Shown here in pieces: positions 17,416 through 26,889 of a stretch of DNA of 64,000 bases. Every line of letters starts with the position of its first letter. Positions within the stretch are counted from its first letter, which is position 1. Source of the DNA: Pseudomonadota bacterium (GTDB taxonomy: Bacteria > Pseudomonadota > Gammaproteobacteria > Burkholderiales > Sulfuriferulaceae); contig JAJZUW010000006.1 in the NCBI GenBank assembly GCA_021845925.1, positions 1 through 64,000 on the forward strand. The letters are read 5' to 3'. The notes under the pieces are model-generated. The model was not told the origin of the DNA. It ran no database searches and saw only the letters and a list, made by a program, of their open reading frames with translations. The position numbers were made by a program, and so were the translations under genes.

Positions 17416-18678
17416 ATGTTCAACACCTGCATTCCCAGACGCCAAACCCGCAAGGTCATGATCGGACACGTCGCCGTTGGTGGCGACGCGCCGGTCGTTG
17501 TCCAGTCGATGACCAACACCGATACTGCCGATGTGGCCGCTTCGATCGCCCAGGTGCATGCCTTGTGGCAGGCCGGTTCGGAGCTGGTTCGCCTCACCGT
17601 AAACACCCTGGAAGCTGCCGAAGCCATTCCGCGTATCCGCGATGCACTCGACCGCATGGGTTGCAATGTGCCCTTGATCGGCGATTTTCATTTCAACGGA
17701 CACAAACTGCTGACCGCCGTTCCCGCCTGCGCGGAAGCACTGGCCAAATACCGCATCAACCCGGGCAATGTCGGCCGCGGCAGCAAGCGCGACGAACAAT
17801 TCGCCACCCTGATCGAAATGGCTTGCCGCTATGACAAGCCGATCCGGGTTGGCGTCAACTGGGGCAGCCTGGATCAGGCACACCTGGCGCGCATGATGGA
17901 TGAAAACGCATCTTCTGCCGAACCACGTCCGACCGAATGGGTCATGCGCGAAGCACTCATCACTTCTGCGCTGGATTCGGCGCGCAAAGCCGAGGAACTC
18001 GGCCTGCCTGCCAACCGCATCATCCTGTCCTGCAAGCTGTCCGGCGTTCAGGATCTCATCAGCACCTACCAGGAACTGGCCCTCCGGTCCGACTACCCGC
18101 TGCATCTCGGGTTGACCGAAGCCGGCATGGGCTCCAAGGGCATTGTCGCATCGACCGCTGCACTGGCTGTGCTGCTGCAACAGGGCATTGGCGATACGAT
18201 CCGCATCTCGCTGACTCCCGAACCCGGAGGCGACCGGACGCGCGAAGTCATTGTCGGTCAGGAGATCCTGCAAACCATGGGATTGCGCTCGTTCACGCCC
18301 ATGGTCGTGGCATGTCCGGGCTGCGGGCGCACCACCAGCACAGTGTTCCAGCAACTTGCCCAGGACATCCAGCGCTACCTGCGACAACAGATGCCCGTCT
18401 GGCGCAGCCGCTATCCCGGTGTCGAAACCATGCAGGTTGCTGTGATGGGTTGCGTGGTCAATGGTCCGGGCGAATCGCGTCATGCCAATATCGGCATCAG
18501 CCTGCCGGGTACCGGCGAGGTTCCGGTCGCACCGGTTTATGTGGACGGCGAAAAAACCGTCACGCTCAAGGGCGACAACATTGCGGCCGAGTTCCAGGCC
18601 ATTGTCGAACAATACGTGCACGAACACTACAATCATGGCCAACGGCCTACAATCATTCCTTTGCATCCGGTCAGCTGA
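17416..18678 (+). CDS. ispG: 4-hydroxy-3-methylbut-2-enyl diphosphate synthase (flavodoxin), IspG
   Basis: MEP-pathway iron-sulfur enzyme that converts MEcPP to HMBPP. The protein of about 420 residues begins near [20 protein letters not shown] and continues [11 protein letters not shown], typical of IspG. Cluster ligands are the cysteines of [10 protein letters not shown] and [11 protein letters not shown]. It has the longer proteobacterial form. The open frame starts at 17362 inside rodZ; the ATG at 17416, after the rodZ stop, fits homologues better. hisS follows 5 bp downstream. Confidence 0.95.
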   Translation: MFNTCIPRRQTRKVMIGHVAVGGDAPVVVQSMTNTDTADVAASIAQVHALWQAGSELVRLTVNTLEAAEAIPRIRDALDRMGCNVPLIGDFHFNGHKLLTAVPACAEALAKYRINPGNVGRGSKRDEQFATLIEMACRYDKPIRVGVNWGSLDQAHLARMMDENASSAEPRPTEWVMREALITSALDSARKAEELGLPANRIILSCKLSGVQDLISTYQELALRSDYPLHLGLTEAGMGSKGIVASTAALAVLLQQGIGDTIRISLTPEPGGDRTREVIVGQEILQTMGLRSFTPMVVACPGCGRTTSTVFQQLAQDIQRYLRQQMPVWRSRYPGVETMQVAVMGCVVNGPGESRHANIGISLPGTGEVPVAPVYVDGEKTVTLKGDNIAAEFQAIVEQYVHEHYNHGQRPTIIPLHPVS

Positions 18679-18683
18679 ACAAC

Positions 18684-19955
18684 ATGAGCACCACAATCCA
18701 GGCCATTCGCGGGATGAACGACATCCTGCCCGAGACCATCCATCGCTGGCAGCAGCTTGAAGCCAACCTGCAGGACTGGCTGGCAGCATGGGGATACCGG
18801 GAGATCCGCACGCCAATCGTCGAACAGGTCAGTCTGTTCAAACGCGCCATCGGCGAAGTCACCGACATCGTCGAAAAGGAAATGTACGCCTTCCAGGACA
18901 GTCTGAATGGCGAATTTCTCGCCCTGCGACCGGAAGGCACGGCGGCCTGCGTCAGGGCTGTGATCCAGCACAATCTGTTGTACAACGGCCCGCAACGCCT
19001 GTGGTACGCAGGCCCCATGTTCCGCCATGAACGGCCGCAAAAAGGACGTTACCGGCAATTTCACCAGTTTGGCGTTGAATCGCTGGGTTATGCCGATCCG
19101 GACATGGATGCCGAACACATTGTCATGACCGCCGACCTCTGGCAACGGCTGCAATTGCCCGGCATCCAGCTCGAAATCAACAGTCTTGGCGACAGCGCGG
19201 CACGCAACCGTTACCGCAGCCGGCTGATTGGCTGGTTTGAGCAGCACGCGGAACTGCTTGACGAAGACGCGAGACGCAGGCTGCACAGCAATCCGCTGCG
19301 GATTCTGGACAGCAAGAACCCGGCCATGCAAGCCATGATCGAAGCCGCACCCAAGCTGGCCGACGATCTGGATGAACAGGCACTGGCGCATTTTGAAACG
19401 GTGCAAAAGATCACCGCAAGCCAAGGCGTTCAGTTTCGCATCAATCCGCGACTGGTGCGCGGACTGGATTACTACAATTACACCGTGTTCGAATGGATCA
19501 GCGACCAGCTTGGCGCCCAGAGCACCGTATGCGCCGGAGGGCGTTATGATGCGCTCATCGAACAGATCGGCGGCAAGCCGGCGCCCGCCTGCGGCTTTGC
19601 CATTGGCATCGAACGCCTGCTCGATATCCTGGAGGCCAGTCAGCAGACCTGCACGCCCGCCAGTCCGGATGTCTACCTGGTGCATGCCGGAGAAACCGCA
19701 TCCGCCATGGCGTGGGATATTGCCAGACAACTGCGTGCGGCCGGCCTGCAGGTGATCCGTCACTGCGGCGGCGGCAGTTTCAAAAGCCAGATGAAAAAGG
19801 CGGATTCCAGTCAGGCACGCTACGCCTGTATCATGGGCGATGATGAAGTTGCCGCCAGTACCCTGACGCTCAAGCCATTGCGCTCGGGCGAAGCCCAAAT
19901 CACCCTGCCCCTGGGCGATGCCATCGCCAGACTGACCCAAGAGGAAACCAGATGA
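18684..19955 (+). CDS. hisS: Histidyl-tRNA synthetase
   Basis: Class II synthetase of 423 residues that charges tRNA-His. Typical start IQAIRGMNDILPE, motif 2 FRHERPQKGRYRQFHQFGVE, the histidine-specific loop LVRGLDYYNYTVFEW and motif 3 GFAIGIERLLD, followed by a C-terminal anticodon-binding domain. An in-frame open stretch reaches back to 17937 inside ispG but is clearly not coding. The stop overlaps the next start (ATGA). Confidence 0.96.
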   Translation: MSTTIQAIRGMNDILPETIHRWQQLEANLQDWLAAWGYREIRTPIVEQVSLFKRAIGEVTDIVEKEMYAFQDSLNGEFLALRPEGTAACVRAVIQHNLLYNGPQRLWYAGPMFRHERPQKGRYRQFHQFGVESLGYADPDMDAEHIVMTADLWQRLQLPGIQLEINSLGDSAARNRYRSRLIGWFEQHAELLDEDARRRLHSNPLRILDSKNPAMQAMIEAAPKLADDLDEQALAHFETVQKITASQGVQFRINPRLVRGLDYYNYTVFEWISDQLGAQSTVCAGGRYDALIEQIGGKPAPACGFAIGIERLLDILEASQQTCTPASPDVYLVHAGETASAMAWDIARQLRAAGLQVIRHCGGGSFKSQMKKADSSQARYACIMGDDEVAASTLTLKPLRSGEAQITLPLGDAIARLTQEETR

Positions 19956-20599
19956 GTGCGGACCTGACTCTGGACGAAATTGAGAAAATTGAAAACCTGA
20001 AGGGATTCTGGAAAGACCATCGCGCCAGGATTCTGGGCGGACTCGCACTGATTGTCGTCAGCGCGACAGCTTTTGCCTGGTGGAAACAGCACCAGTACCG
20101 CCAGAATGTCGAGGCTGCCAGCCTGTATGCCAGCATCCAGGGCATGCAGCAGATCGGCCAGCCCGCCGCCATTGCCACATTGACCGATACGTTGCTCAAA
20201 CGCTACCCTGCCACAGCCTACGCCGCTCGCGGTGCTCTGATTGGCGCCAGCGCAGCAAGCCAGACACACAATACCGGCCTTGCACAGACCGATCTGCAAT
20301 GGATTCTGGATCACAGCAAGGAATCCGGACTGCAGACGGTCGCCCGTCTGCGCCTTGCCGGACTTCTGCTGGACACCGGCAAGCTTCACGAAGCCCTTGC
20401 CCTGCTCGATGCGCCGCACGACGAAAACAGCGCCAACGTCTACAACGACCTGAAAGGGGATGTTCTGGTACGGCTGGGCCAGCTGGATGCCGCCCGGGCC
20501 GCCTGGCGCATCGCACTGGAAAAGCTGCCCCCCGACAGCCCTTACCGTCAGGTGATCGAAATCAAGCTCAATGCCATTGCCGGAGTCGCCGCCAAATGA
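19952..20599 (+). CDS. yfgM: YfgM-family membrane-anchored TPR protein
   Basis: A 215-residue protein with a cytoplasmic N-terminal helix (LDEIEKIENLKGFWKDHRARI), one membrane helix (LGGLALIVVSATAFAWW) and a periplasmic TPR-like domain. In E. coli YfgM associates with PpiD and the SecYEG translocon. The gene lies between hisS and bamB as in many proteobacteria and overlaps both by ATGA. The function is taken from the family. Confidence 0.88.
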   Translation: MSADLTLDEIEKIENLKGFWKDHRARILGGLALIVVSATAFAWWKQHQYRQNVEAASLYASIQGMQQIGQPAAIATLTDTLLKRYPATAYAARGALIGASAASQTHNTGLAQTDLQWILDHSKESGLQTVARLRLAGLLLDTGKLHEALALLDAPHDENSANVYNDLKGDVLVRLGQLDAARAAWRIALEKLPPDSPYRQVIEIKLNAIAGVAAK

Positions 20600-21762
20600 A
20601 ATTACGCACCACCCTCACCCTGATCCTCATGGCAGGCAGTCTTGCTGGCTGCAGCGACATGCTGCACAAAATGAATCCGGTCAACTGGTTTTCCGGCAAC
20701 GACAAAGTTGAAAAACCGGCTCCGCTCAAACCATTTAAAGCCAGCGTGGCGCTACAGGAAGTCTGGCACCATGACATGTCATGCAAGCACGCTTCCAGCT
20801 TCACGCCGGCTGTGGTGGATCAGGCCGTCTATGCTACCTGCGACAAGGGAACCCTGGCCCGCTTTGACCTGAAAACAGGCAACAAGGTCTGGGAAACCGA
20901 GACAAAATTGCCCGTCAGCGCCGGCGTCGGCGCCTCGGCCAGCGCCGAATACATCGGCACGGCCAAGGGCGAGCTGCTGGCATTTGATCCGCAGGGCAAA
21001 CCCCTGTGGCATGTACAACTGTCCAGCGAAGTGACCGGCATCCCCGAAGAAGACAACCACATTGTGGTCGTGCGCACCGGCAATGGCGACATCTATGGTC
21101 TGGATGCTGCTTCCGGCAAGCAGCTGTGGCGGTATCAGCACAACCTGCCCGACCTGATGCTGCGTGACCAGGCCGGAGTGGCCCTGCGCAGTGGCGGCGT
21201 GTTTGCCGGATACCCGGGCGGCAAGATGGTTGCGCTGTCCATTGAATCCGGCGTTGTCGGCTGGGACGTCGATGTGTCTGTTCCCCACGGCGCCACAGAC
21301 ATGGAACGGGTCAATGATGTGGTCGGCACGCCGGTCATCAGCGAAAGCCAGATCTGCGCCGTCACCTACCAGGGACGTGTAGCCTGTTTCAACATCCAGA
21401 ATGGCAATCAGACCTGGGCGCGCGATGTATCCAGCACCACCGGCATGACCATGGATGAGAACAATGCGTACGTGACCGACAGCGATGGCTATGTCCATGC
21501 ATGGGACAAGGATCATGGCGCCGACCGCTGGGTGATGAAGGATTTCAAACGGCGCAGCCCGACCGCTCCGGTCGTCGTCGACAGCCAGGTGATTGTTGGC
21601 GACTATCAGGGTTATCTGCAGGCGCTGTCATCGGGCGACGGCCACCAGACCGGACGTGCCAGTACAGATGGTTCGCCGATTCTGGCGCAACCGGTCGCGC
21701 TGGATGGCGTGGTGATTGCCCAGACCGCCAAAGGCGGTATCTACGTCTTTACCGTGAAATGA
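20596..21762 (+). CDS. bamB: Outer-membrane assembly lipoprotein BamB
   Basis: A beta-propeller lipoprotein of the Bam complex, 388 residues, periplasmic face of the outer membrane. The signal peptide [13 protein letters not shown] ends in a lipobox whose Cys is near residue 19. PQQ-like repeats follow ([56 protein letters not shown]). The open frame extends upstream to 20080 within yfgM, but the ATG at 20596 overlaps the yfgM stop and gives the lipoprotein start. It precedes der, a classic pairing. Confidence 0.93.
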   Translation: MKLRTTLTLILMAGSLAGCSDMLHKMNPVNWFSGNDKVEKPAPLKPFKASVALQEVWHHDMSCKHASSFTPAVVDQAVYATCDKGTLARFDLKTGNKVWETETKLPVSAGVGASASAEYIGTAKGELLAFDPQGKPLWHVQLSSEVTGIPEEDNHIVVVRTGNGDIYGLDAASGKQLWRYQHNLPDLMLRDQAGVALRSGGVFAGYPGGKMVALSIESGVVGWDVDVSVPHGATDMERVNDVVGTPVISESQICAVTYQGRVACFNIQNGNQTWARDVSSTTGMTMDENNAYVTDSDGYVHAWDKDHGADRWVMKDFKRRSPTAPVVVDSQVIVGDYQGYLQALSSGDGHQTGRASTDGSPILAQPVALDGVVIAQTAKGGIYVFTVK

Positions 21763-21772
21763 CCAGCCAGCC

Positions 21773-23203
21773 ATGAAACCAAGCATCGTCCTGGTGGGAC
21801 GTCCCAACGTCGGCAAATCGACACTGTTCAACAAGCTGACGCGCAGCCGCGATGCCCTGGTGGCCGACCTGCCCGGCCTGACCCGTGACCGTCATTACGG
21901 TCAGGGCCGTGTCGGCGACAAACCCTATCTGGTTGTCGATACCGGTGGTCTTGAACCGGTGGTCAAGGAAGGCATTCTGTATGAAATGGCCCGACAGACC
22001 CTGCAGGCGATTGACGAAGCCGATGTAGTGCTGTTCATGGTCGATGCGCGCACCGGTTGCACCGCACAGGACAAAATCATTGCAGACCGGTTGCGCCGGG
22101 CCAGCTGCCCGGTACATGTGGTGGTGAACAAGGCCGAAGGCATGAGCCGCGATATTGTGACGGCTGAATTCCACGAACTTGCCCTGGGCGAACCTCTGGC
22201 CATTTCTGCCAGTCACAGCGAAGGTCTGACCGAGCTGATCGACATCGCCCTTGCGCATGTTCCGCTGGTCGAAGAAGCCGACCAGCCCGACCACCCCAAA
22301 ATTGCGCTGATTGGCCGGCCAAATGTCGGTAAATCGACCTTGGTCAATACCCTGGTGGGTGAGGAACGGGTCATTGCCTTCGACCAACCGGGCACGACCC
22401 GTGACAGCATCTACATTGATTTCGAACGCAACGGGCATCCCTACACCCTGATCGACACGGCCGGCGTGCGCCGGCGTGGCAAGGTGACCGAAGCCATCGA
22501 AAAATTTTCCGTCATCAAGACCCTGCAGGCAGTCGCTGACGCCAATGTCGTGGTCCTGGTGCTGGACGCGCACACCGACATAGCCGAACAGGATGCCCAT
22601 CTGGCCAGTTTTGTGCTGGAATCCGGCCGTGCCCTGGTGGTTGCCATCAACAAATGGGACAGCCTGACTGATTATCAGCGCGACCAGGTCAAGCGGGACA
22701 TTGCGCGAAAACTGCAATTTCTTGATTTTGCACGCTTTCATTACATTTCCGCCCTGCATGCCACCGGACTCGGCGGTCTGCTCAAATCCATCGATGAAGC
22801 CTACAAGGCGGCCATGGTGAAGCTGTCCACGCCTCAGCTGACACGGGTGCTCATTGATGCGGTCGCGGCCCATCAGCCGCCCAAGACCGGACCTTTCCGT
22901 CCCAAGCTGCGTTATGCGCACCAGGGAGGCATGAACCCGCCACTGATCGTGATTCACGGCAACGCGCTGGATACGATCAGCGATTCGTACCGGCGTTATC
23001 TGGAAGGGGTATTCATCAAGACATTCCAGCTGCACGGCACACCGCTTCGCGTGCAGTTCAATGTCGGCAGCAATCCGTTTGCCGAGAAGAAAAAAGCTGC
23101 GCCGACGGTATCGGAAGCCCGTTCGCTCGCTCGCAAGCAAAAGAAACCGCTCAGTACCAGTGGCCGTGCCGGTGCCCGGTCGCGCCAGAAGCCGCGCGGC
23201 TGA
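21773..23203 (+). CDS. der: Ribosome-assembly GTPase Der (EngA)
   Basis: A double GTPase of 476 residues needed for 50S subunit maturation. Two P-loops are present ([15 protein letters not shown] near residue 8 and [15 protein letters not shown] near residue 180), each with its DTGG/DTAG switch and NKxE/NKWD specificity motif, followed by a KH-like C-terminal domain and a basic tail. It ends the plus-strand run and is convergent with ppk, with a gap of only 15 bp and no visible terminator. hfq, often next after der, is absent here. Confidence 0.96.
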   Translation: MKPSIVLVGRPNVGKSTLFNKLTRSRDALVADLPGLTRDRHYGQGRVGDKPYLVVDTGGLEPVVKEGILYEMARQTLQAIDEADVVLFMVDARTGCTAQDKIIADRLRRASCPVHVVVNKAEGMSRDIVTAEFHELALGEPLAISASHSEGLTELIDIALAHVPLVEEADQPDHPKIALIGRPNVGKSTLVNTLVGEERVIAFDQPGTTRDSIYIDFERNGHPYTLIDTAGVRRRGKVTEAIEKFSVIKTLQAVADANVVVLVLDAHTDIAEQDAHLASFVLESGRALVVAINKWDSLTDYQRDQVKRDIARKLQFLDFARFHYISALHATGLGGLLKSIDEAYKAAMVKLSTPQLTRVLIDAVAAHQPPKTGPFRPKLRYAHQGGMNPPLIVIHGNALDTISDSYRRYLEGVFIKTFQLHGTPLRVQFNVGSNPFAEKKKAAPTVSEARSLARKQKKPLSTSGRAGARSRQKPRG

Positions 23204-23218
23204 CCGGCACCAGCCCCG

Positions 23219-25279
23219 TCATGCCTTGGCGTGAACGGCCAGCAGGAACTCCTGCGCCACAAACCGCTGGGAACGTCCCGGCGTGCGACGGACATACTGG
23301 CCGGTGGCTGCCATGCGCCAGGCCTGGACGTTGTCCTTGAGATAAGGTCGAATGCCTTCATTGATCACCCGTTTTTTCAAACGGGCATCCAGAACCGGAA
23401 AGGCGACTTCAATCCGGCGGAAAAAGTTGCGGTCCATCCAGTCTGCGCTGGAAAGATAGACGTCTTCCGCACCATCGTTGAGAAAATAAAAGATCCGCGT
23501 GTGTTCGAGAAAACGACCGATAACCGAACGGACCTGGATATTTTCCGACAACCCGGGCACTTCGGGTTTCAGTGAACAGGCGCCCCGCACGATCAGCTGG
23601 ATTTTCACGCCAGCCTGCGAAGCGGCATACAATGCCTCGATGACCCGTGGCTCCAGCAGGGCATTCATCTTGGCAATGATCTGCGCCTTGCGGCCGGCCT
23701 TCGCATGCGCGATTTCCTGCTCGATGCCTTCCATGACCCTGGCATGCAAACTGAACGGAGACTGCCACAAGCAGCGCAGATGGGATGCGCTGCCCAGCCC
23801 GGTCAGCTGGGTAAACACGTCGCTGACATCCGCGCACATGTCTTCCCGGCAGGTCAGCAGCCCGAAATCGGTGTACAGACGGCTGGTGCGGGCATGGTAA
23901 TTGCCAGTGCCCAGGTGCACATAACGACGCAGACCATTGCCCTCCCGCCGGACGACCAAGGCCATCTTGGCATGGGTCTTGTAACCCACCACACCGTAAA
24001 CAACATGGGCGCCAGCCTGCTCCAGCTTGTCCGACCAGTTGATGTTGGCCTCTTCGTCAAAACGTGCTTTCAGCTCGACAACCACCGTCACTTCCTTGCC
24101 GGATTGTGCGGCTGAAATCAAGGCTTCCATCAGCATCGAATCGGTACCTGTCCGGTAGACAGTCTGCCGGATTGCCAGCACCTGCGGATCGGAGGCGGCG
24201 TTGCGGATAAAATCGATCACCGGCTGGAAACTCTGGTAAGGGTGGTGCAACAGGATGTCACCCTTGCGAATGGCCGCAAAAATGTCGCCACCGCTACGGA
24301 CCAGAGCCGAAGGCAGACTGGGCACAAACTCGGCAAACTTGAGGTCTGGCCGGTCAATCTGGTCCGGAATCGGCATCAGACGCACCAGATTGACCAGCCC
24401 GTTTACCTGATAAAGATCACTGGGCTGCAAACCGAACTGCTGAAGCAGGAAAGTAATGGTGGCTTCCGAACAGTTGTCCGCCACCTCCAGGCGAACGGCA
24501 TCGCCAAAATTGCGCTGGCTCAGTTCGCCCTGCAGGGCTTCGCGCAGGTTCTTGACTTCTTCTTCATCGACAAACAGTTCGGAATTGCGCGTGACGCGAA
24601 ACTGGTAACAGCCATCCACATTCATGCCGGCAAACAGCTCGTTGACATGGGCATGCAAAATGGACGACAGGAACACAAATCCGTACTCGCAACCAGCCAG
24701 GCTGGATGGCATGCGGATGACCCTGGGCAGGGAACGCGGTGCCTGCACTACCGCCATACGCGAACTGCGGCCAAACGCGTCGCAGCCGGACAATTCAACC
24801 GCGAAGTTGAGACTCTTGTTGAGGACGCGCGGAAACGGATGCGCCGGATCGAGACCGATCGGTGTCAGAACCGGCATCAGTTCACGAAAAAAATATGCCC
24901 GTACCCAGGCTGCCTGTTCCTCGTTCCAGTGATTGCGCCGCAACACGCGGACGCCTTGCGCCATCAGTTGTGGCAACACCTGGTGGTTGAGGGTTTCATA
25001 CTGCCGGTCCACCAGCGCGCGAATACGCGGTTCCATGGCTTGCAAGGTTTGCCGGGCAGTGAGCCCATCCGGCGACACTGCATAGGGTGTGAGGGCAGCC
25101 CGTTCGCGCAAACCGGAAATGCGCACCTCAAAAAATTCATCCATGTTGCTGCTGACGATACAGATGAATTTCAGCCTTTCCAGCAAAGGTACAGACTCGT
25201 CCTGTGCCTGGGCCAGAACCCGCTCATTGAATGCGAGCAGGCTCATTTCACGATTGATGAACTGTTCTTCGGTGGACAT
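23219..25279 (-). CDS. ppk: Polyphosphate kinase 1
   Basis: Makes long-chain polyphosphate from ATP, reversibly, at the membrane. About 686 residues with the PPK1 start FINREMSLLAFNERVLAQA, the middle block FDEEANINWSDKLEQAGAHVVYG, and the catalytic histidine region RRYVHLGTGNYHARTSRLYTDFG, then the second active-site part YLSSADWMDRNFFRRIEVAFP. The ATG at 25279 gives the family N-terminus; the frame is open to 25396 but with no homology. No good ribosome binding site is seen. Confidence 0.95.
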   Translation of the reverse strand: MSTEEQFINREMSLLAFNERVLAQAQDESVPLLERLKFICIVSSNMDEFFEVRISGLRERAALTPYAVSPDGLTARQTLQAMEPRIRALVDRQYETLNHQVLPQLMAQGVRVLRRNHWNEEQAAWVRAYFFRELMPVLTPIGLDPAHPFPRVLNKSLNFAVELSGCDAFGRSSRMAVVQAPRSLPRVIRMPSSLAGCEYGFVFLSSILHAHVNELFAGMNVDGCYQFRVTRNSELFVDEEEVKNLREALQGELSQRNFGDAVRLEVADNCSEATITFLLQQFGLQPSDLYQVNGLVNLVRLMPIPDQIDRPDLKFAEFVPSLPSALVRSGGDIFAAIRKGDILLHHPYQSFQPVIDFIRNAASDPQVLAIRQTVYRTGTDSMLMEALISAAQSGKEVTVVVELKARFDEEANINWSDKLEQAGAHVVYGVVGYKTHAKMALVVRREGNGLRRYVHLGTGNYHARTSRLYTDFGLLTCREDMCADVSDVFTQLTGLGSASHLRCLWQSPFSLHARVMEGIEQEIAHAKAGRKAQIIAKMNALLEPRVIEALYAASQAGVKIQLIVRGACSLKPEVPGLSENIQVRSVIGRFLEHTRIFYFLNDGAEDVYLSSADWMDRNFFRRIEVAFPVLDARLKKRVINEGIRPYLKDNVQAWRMAATGQYVRRTPGRSQRFVAQEFLLAVHAKA

Positions 25280-25592
25280 GGTTTGTTGTAATGATTGTGG
25301 TGGATACGCAGCCTGACGGACAACCCGACCGTCGGTCAGCAGGATTACCAGTTGATTGTACCTGCATCCCCAATAAAATGCAGCACACCTGCCCACCTGA
25401 CATCTTCAGACACTGAACTCATCGCGTTGCGCGGTATAATGGCAGCCGGATGTTGCGGAATGTTGCCGCCGCCATTCAGGCAAATGGTGAACTGCCGGCG
25501 AATGCTTCTGTTGACAGGCCGTTGAAGAACATTGTGCGCAATGGCAAGTCCATTCTTGCACAGCCTGCTAACCTGATCCGGGATTTTGCATC
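25280..25592. other. Divergent control region between ppk and sixA
   Basis: About 313 bp with no gene. A perfect TATAAT at 25435-25440 faces sixA. On the minus strand TACAAT (25360-25355) with a poor -35 could serve ppk, 76 bp before its start codon. No Pho box was recognised. Confidence 0.45.
25435..25440 (+). promoter_or_regulatory. -10 element, probable promoter of sixA-nudB
   Basis: Perfect TATAAT, 152 bp before the sixA ATG. The -35 position is not convincing. It would leave a rather long leader in which I see no structure. Confidence 0.45.
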
Positions 25593-26045
25593 ATGGAATT
25601 GATTCTTTGGCGTCATGCAGACGCCGCCGACGGAGAGCCCGATCTCCAGCGCGAACTGACCGTCAAGGGCCACCGTCAGGCGCAATCGGTGGCCAACTGG
25701 CTTAACCACCGACTGCCGGAAGATGCCATCATTCTTTCGAGTCCGGCCAGGCGTACCCAGCAGACGGCCGATGCACTTGGTCGCCGTTATGAAACCTTGC
25801 CGGGGCTGGCGCCAGGCGCCGATGCCATGTCGGTCCTGCTGGCAGCCGGATGGCCGGAAGCCAGCGGTACCGTGGTGGTGGTTGGCCACCAGCCGACCCT
25901 GGGCCGCGCGCTCATGTTGCTGCTGGCTGGCCAGGAATCGGAATTCTCGCTGAAAAAAGGCGGACTGGCATGGCTCAGCAACCGGGTGCGCCAGGAAGTG
26001 TCGCAAAACATCCTGCGCGCCGTCATTTCACCCGAACTGTTGTAA
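25593..26045 (+). CDS. sixA: Phosphohistidine phosphatase SixA
   Basis: Histidine-phosphatase-superfamily enzyme of 150 residues. The catalytic RHG-type motif is LILWRHADAADGEPD at the very N-terminus (His8), with the second conserved His in VVVVGHQPTLGRAL. SixA removes phosphate from HPt domains or from PTS-Ntr phosphocarriers. nudB begins 6 bp downstream. Its position next to ppk is common in proteobacteria. Confidence 0.9.
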   Translation: MELILWRHADAADGEPDLQRELTVKGHRQAQSVANWLNHRLPEDAIILSSPARRTQQTADALGRRYETLPGLAPGADAMSVLLAAGWPEASGTVVVVGHQPTLGRALMLLLAGQESEFSLKKGGLAWLSNRVRQEVSQNILRAVISPELL

Positions 26046-26051
26046 CTGGCC

Positions 26052-26486
26052 ATGCCCTGGAAACGCCCCGAGTCGGTTCTGGTCGTCCTGCACACACTGG
26101 ACGGCGAAGCCCTGCTGCTGGAACGCGCGGATCATCCCGGCTGGTGGCAATCCGTCACAGGCAGTCTGGAACAGATGGAATCTCCGCTGCAGGCGGCGTT
26201 GCGTGAAGTGGCCGAAGAAACCGGTCTTGAGGCCCGTGCGGACCAGCTGTGCGACTGGCATGAACACAACACCTGGGAAATCTACCCATGTTTCCGGCAC
26301 CGCTATCCACCCGGGACCACCATGAATACGGAACACATCTTCAGCCTTCTGTTACCCCGGCGCATTCCGGTGACGCTCGCACCGGCCGAACATCTGCGTT
26401 ATAGTTGGCAACCTCTGGCCGAAGCGGCCGGACAGTGTTTTTCACCTACCAACCAGGCCGCCATCCAGCGGCTTGCGGAGAACTGA
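26052..26486 (+). CDS. nudB: Dihydroneopterin triphosphate diphosphatase NudB (Nudix)
   Basis: A Nudix hydrolase of 144 residues. The Nudix box is complete: GSLEQMESPLQAALREVAEE (Gx5Ex7REUxEE), followed by TGL. The start WKRPESVLVVLHTLDGEALLLERADHPGWWQSVTG is that of the NudB/FolQ group, which removes pyrophosphate from dihydroneopterin triphosphate in folate synthesis. The other folate gene here, folA, is far away. The following small gene starts 4 bp downstream. Confidence 0.88.
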   Translation: MPWKRPESVLVVLHTLDGEALLLERADHPGWWQSVTGSLEQMESPLQAALREVAEETGLEARADQLCDWHEHNTWEIYPCFRHRYPPGTTMNTEHIFSLLLPRRIPVTLAPAEHLRYSWQPLAEAAGQCFSPTNQAAIQRLAEN

Positions 26487-26490
26487 ACCC

Positions 26491-26847
26491 ATGATCAGCA
26501 TCCAGAACGATCAGCAAACCATACGCGTGACTGTCGGCGGCGAAGTAAGCCTGGCCGACTACCGTGAATTTGAAGACGCCCTGCTTCACGCCCTGAAATT
26601 CGAAGGCACGTTGAACCTTGTCATTGACCTGCGCGACATGCTTGGTTATTCGGTGGATGTTGCCTGGGAAGATCTCAAGTTTTCCCATCAGCACCGCTAC
26701 GAGTTCAACCGCATCGCCATCATTACCGACAGCCAGTGGCTGAGCTGGAGCGCGCTGTTCTACCGGCTGTTTGTCGATGCGGACATCCGGACCTTCGAAG
26801 ACGCCGACATGGCCGAAAGCTGGCTTGCAGAAGCGCAGGATCAGTAA
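26491..26847 (+). CDS. SpoIIAA-like (STAS/Sec14-type) small protein
   Basis: A 118-residue soluble protein with an alternating strand-helix pattern (TIRVTVGGEVSLADYREFEDAL, LNLVIDLRDMLGYSVDVAWEDLKF, RIAIITDSQWLSW) and an aromatic C-terminal helix. It matches the SpoIIAA-like family, small STAS-fold proteins of unknown function common in proteobacteria. The ATG at 26491 follows nudB by 4 bp; the frame extends only six codons further. It is the last gene of the sixA operon and converges on glgP. Confidence 0.75.
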   Translation: MISIQNDQQTIRVTVGGEVSLADYREFEDALLHALKFEGTLNLVIDLRDMLGYSVDVAWEDLKFSHQHRYEFNRIAIITDSQWLSWSALFYRLFVDADIRTFEDADMAESWLAEAQDQ

Positions 26848-26889
26848 TGCCGGGAGCAGGCTGCCGGCCGCTCCCGAAAATACAGCCGG

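Noticed and set aside
16861-18816. 651-codon minus-strand frame across rodZ and ispG
   Set aside because: It is antisense to two clearly conserved genes and has no recognisable domain.
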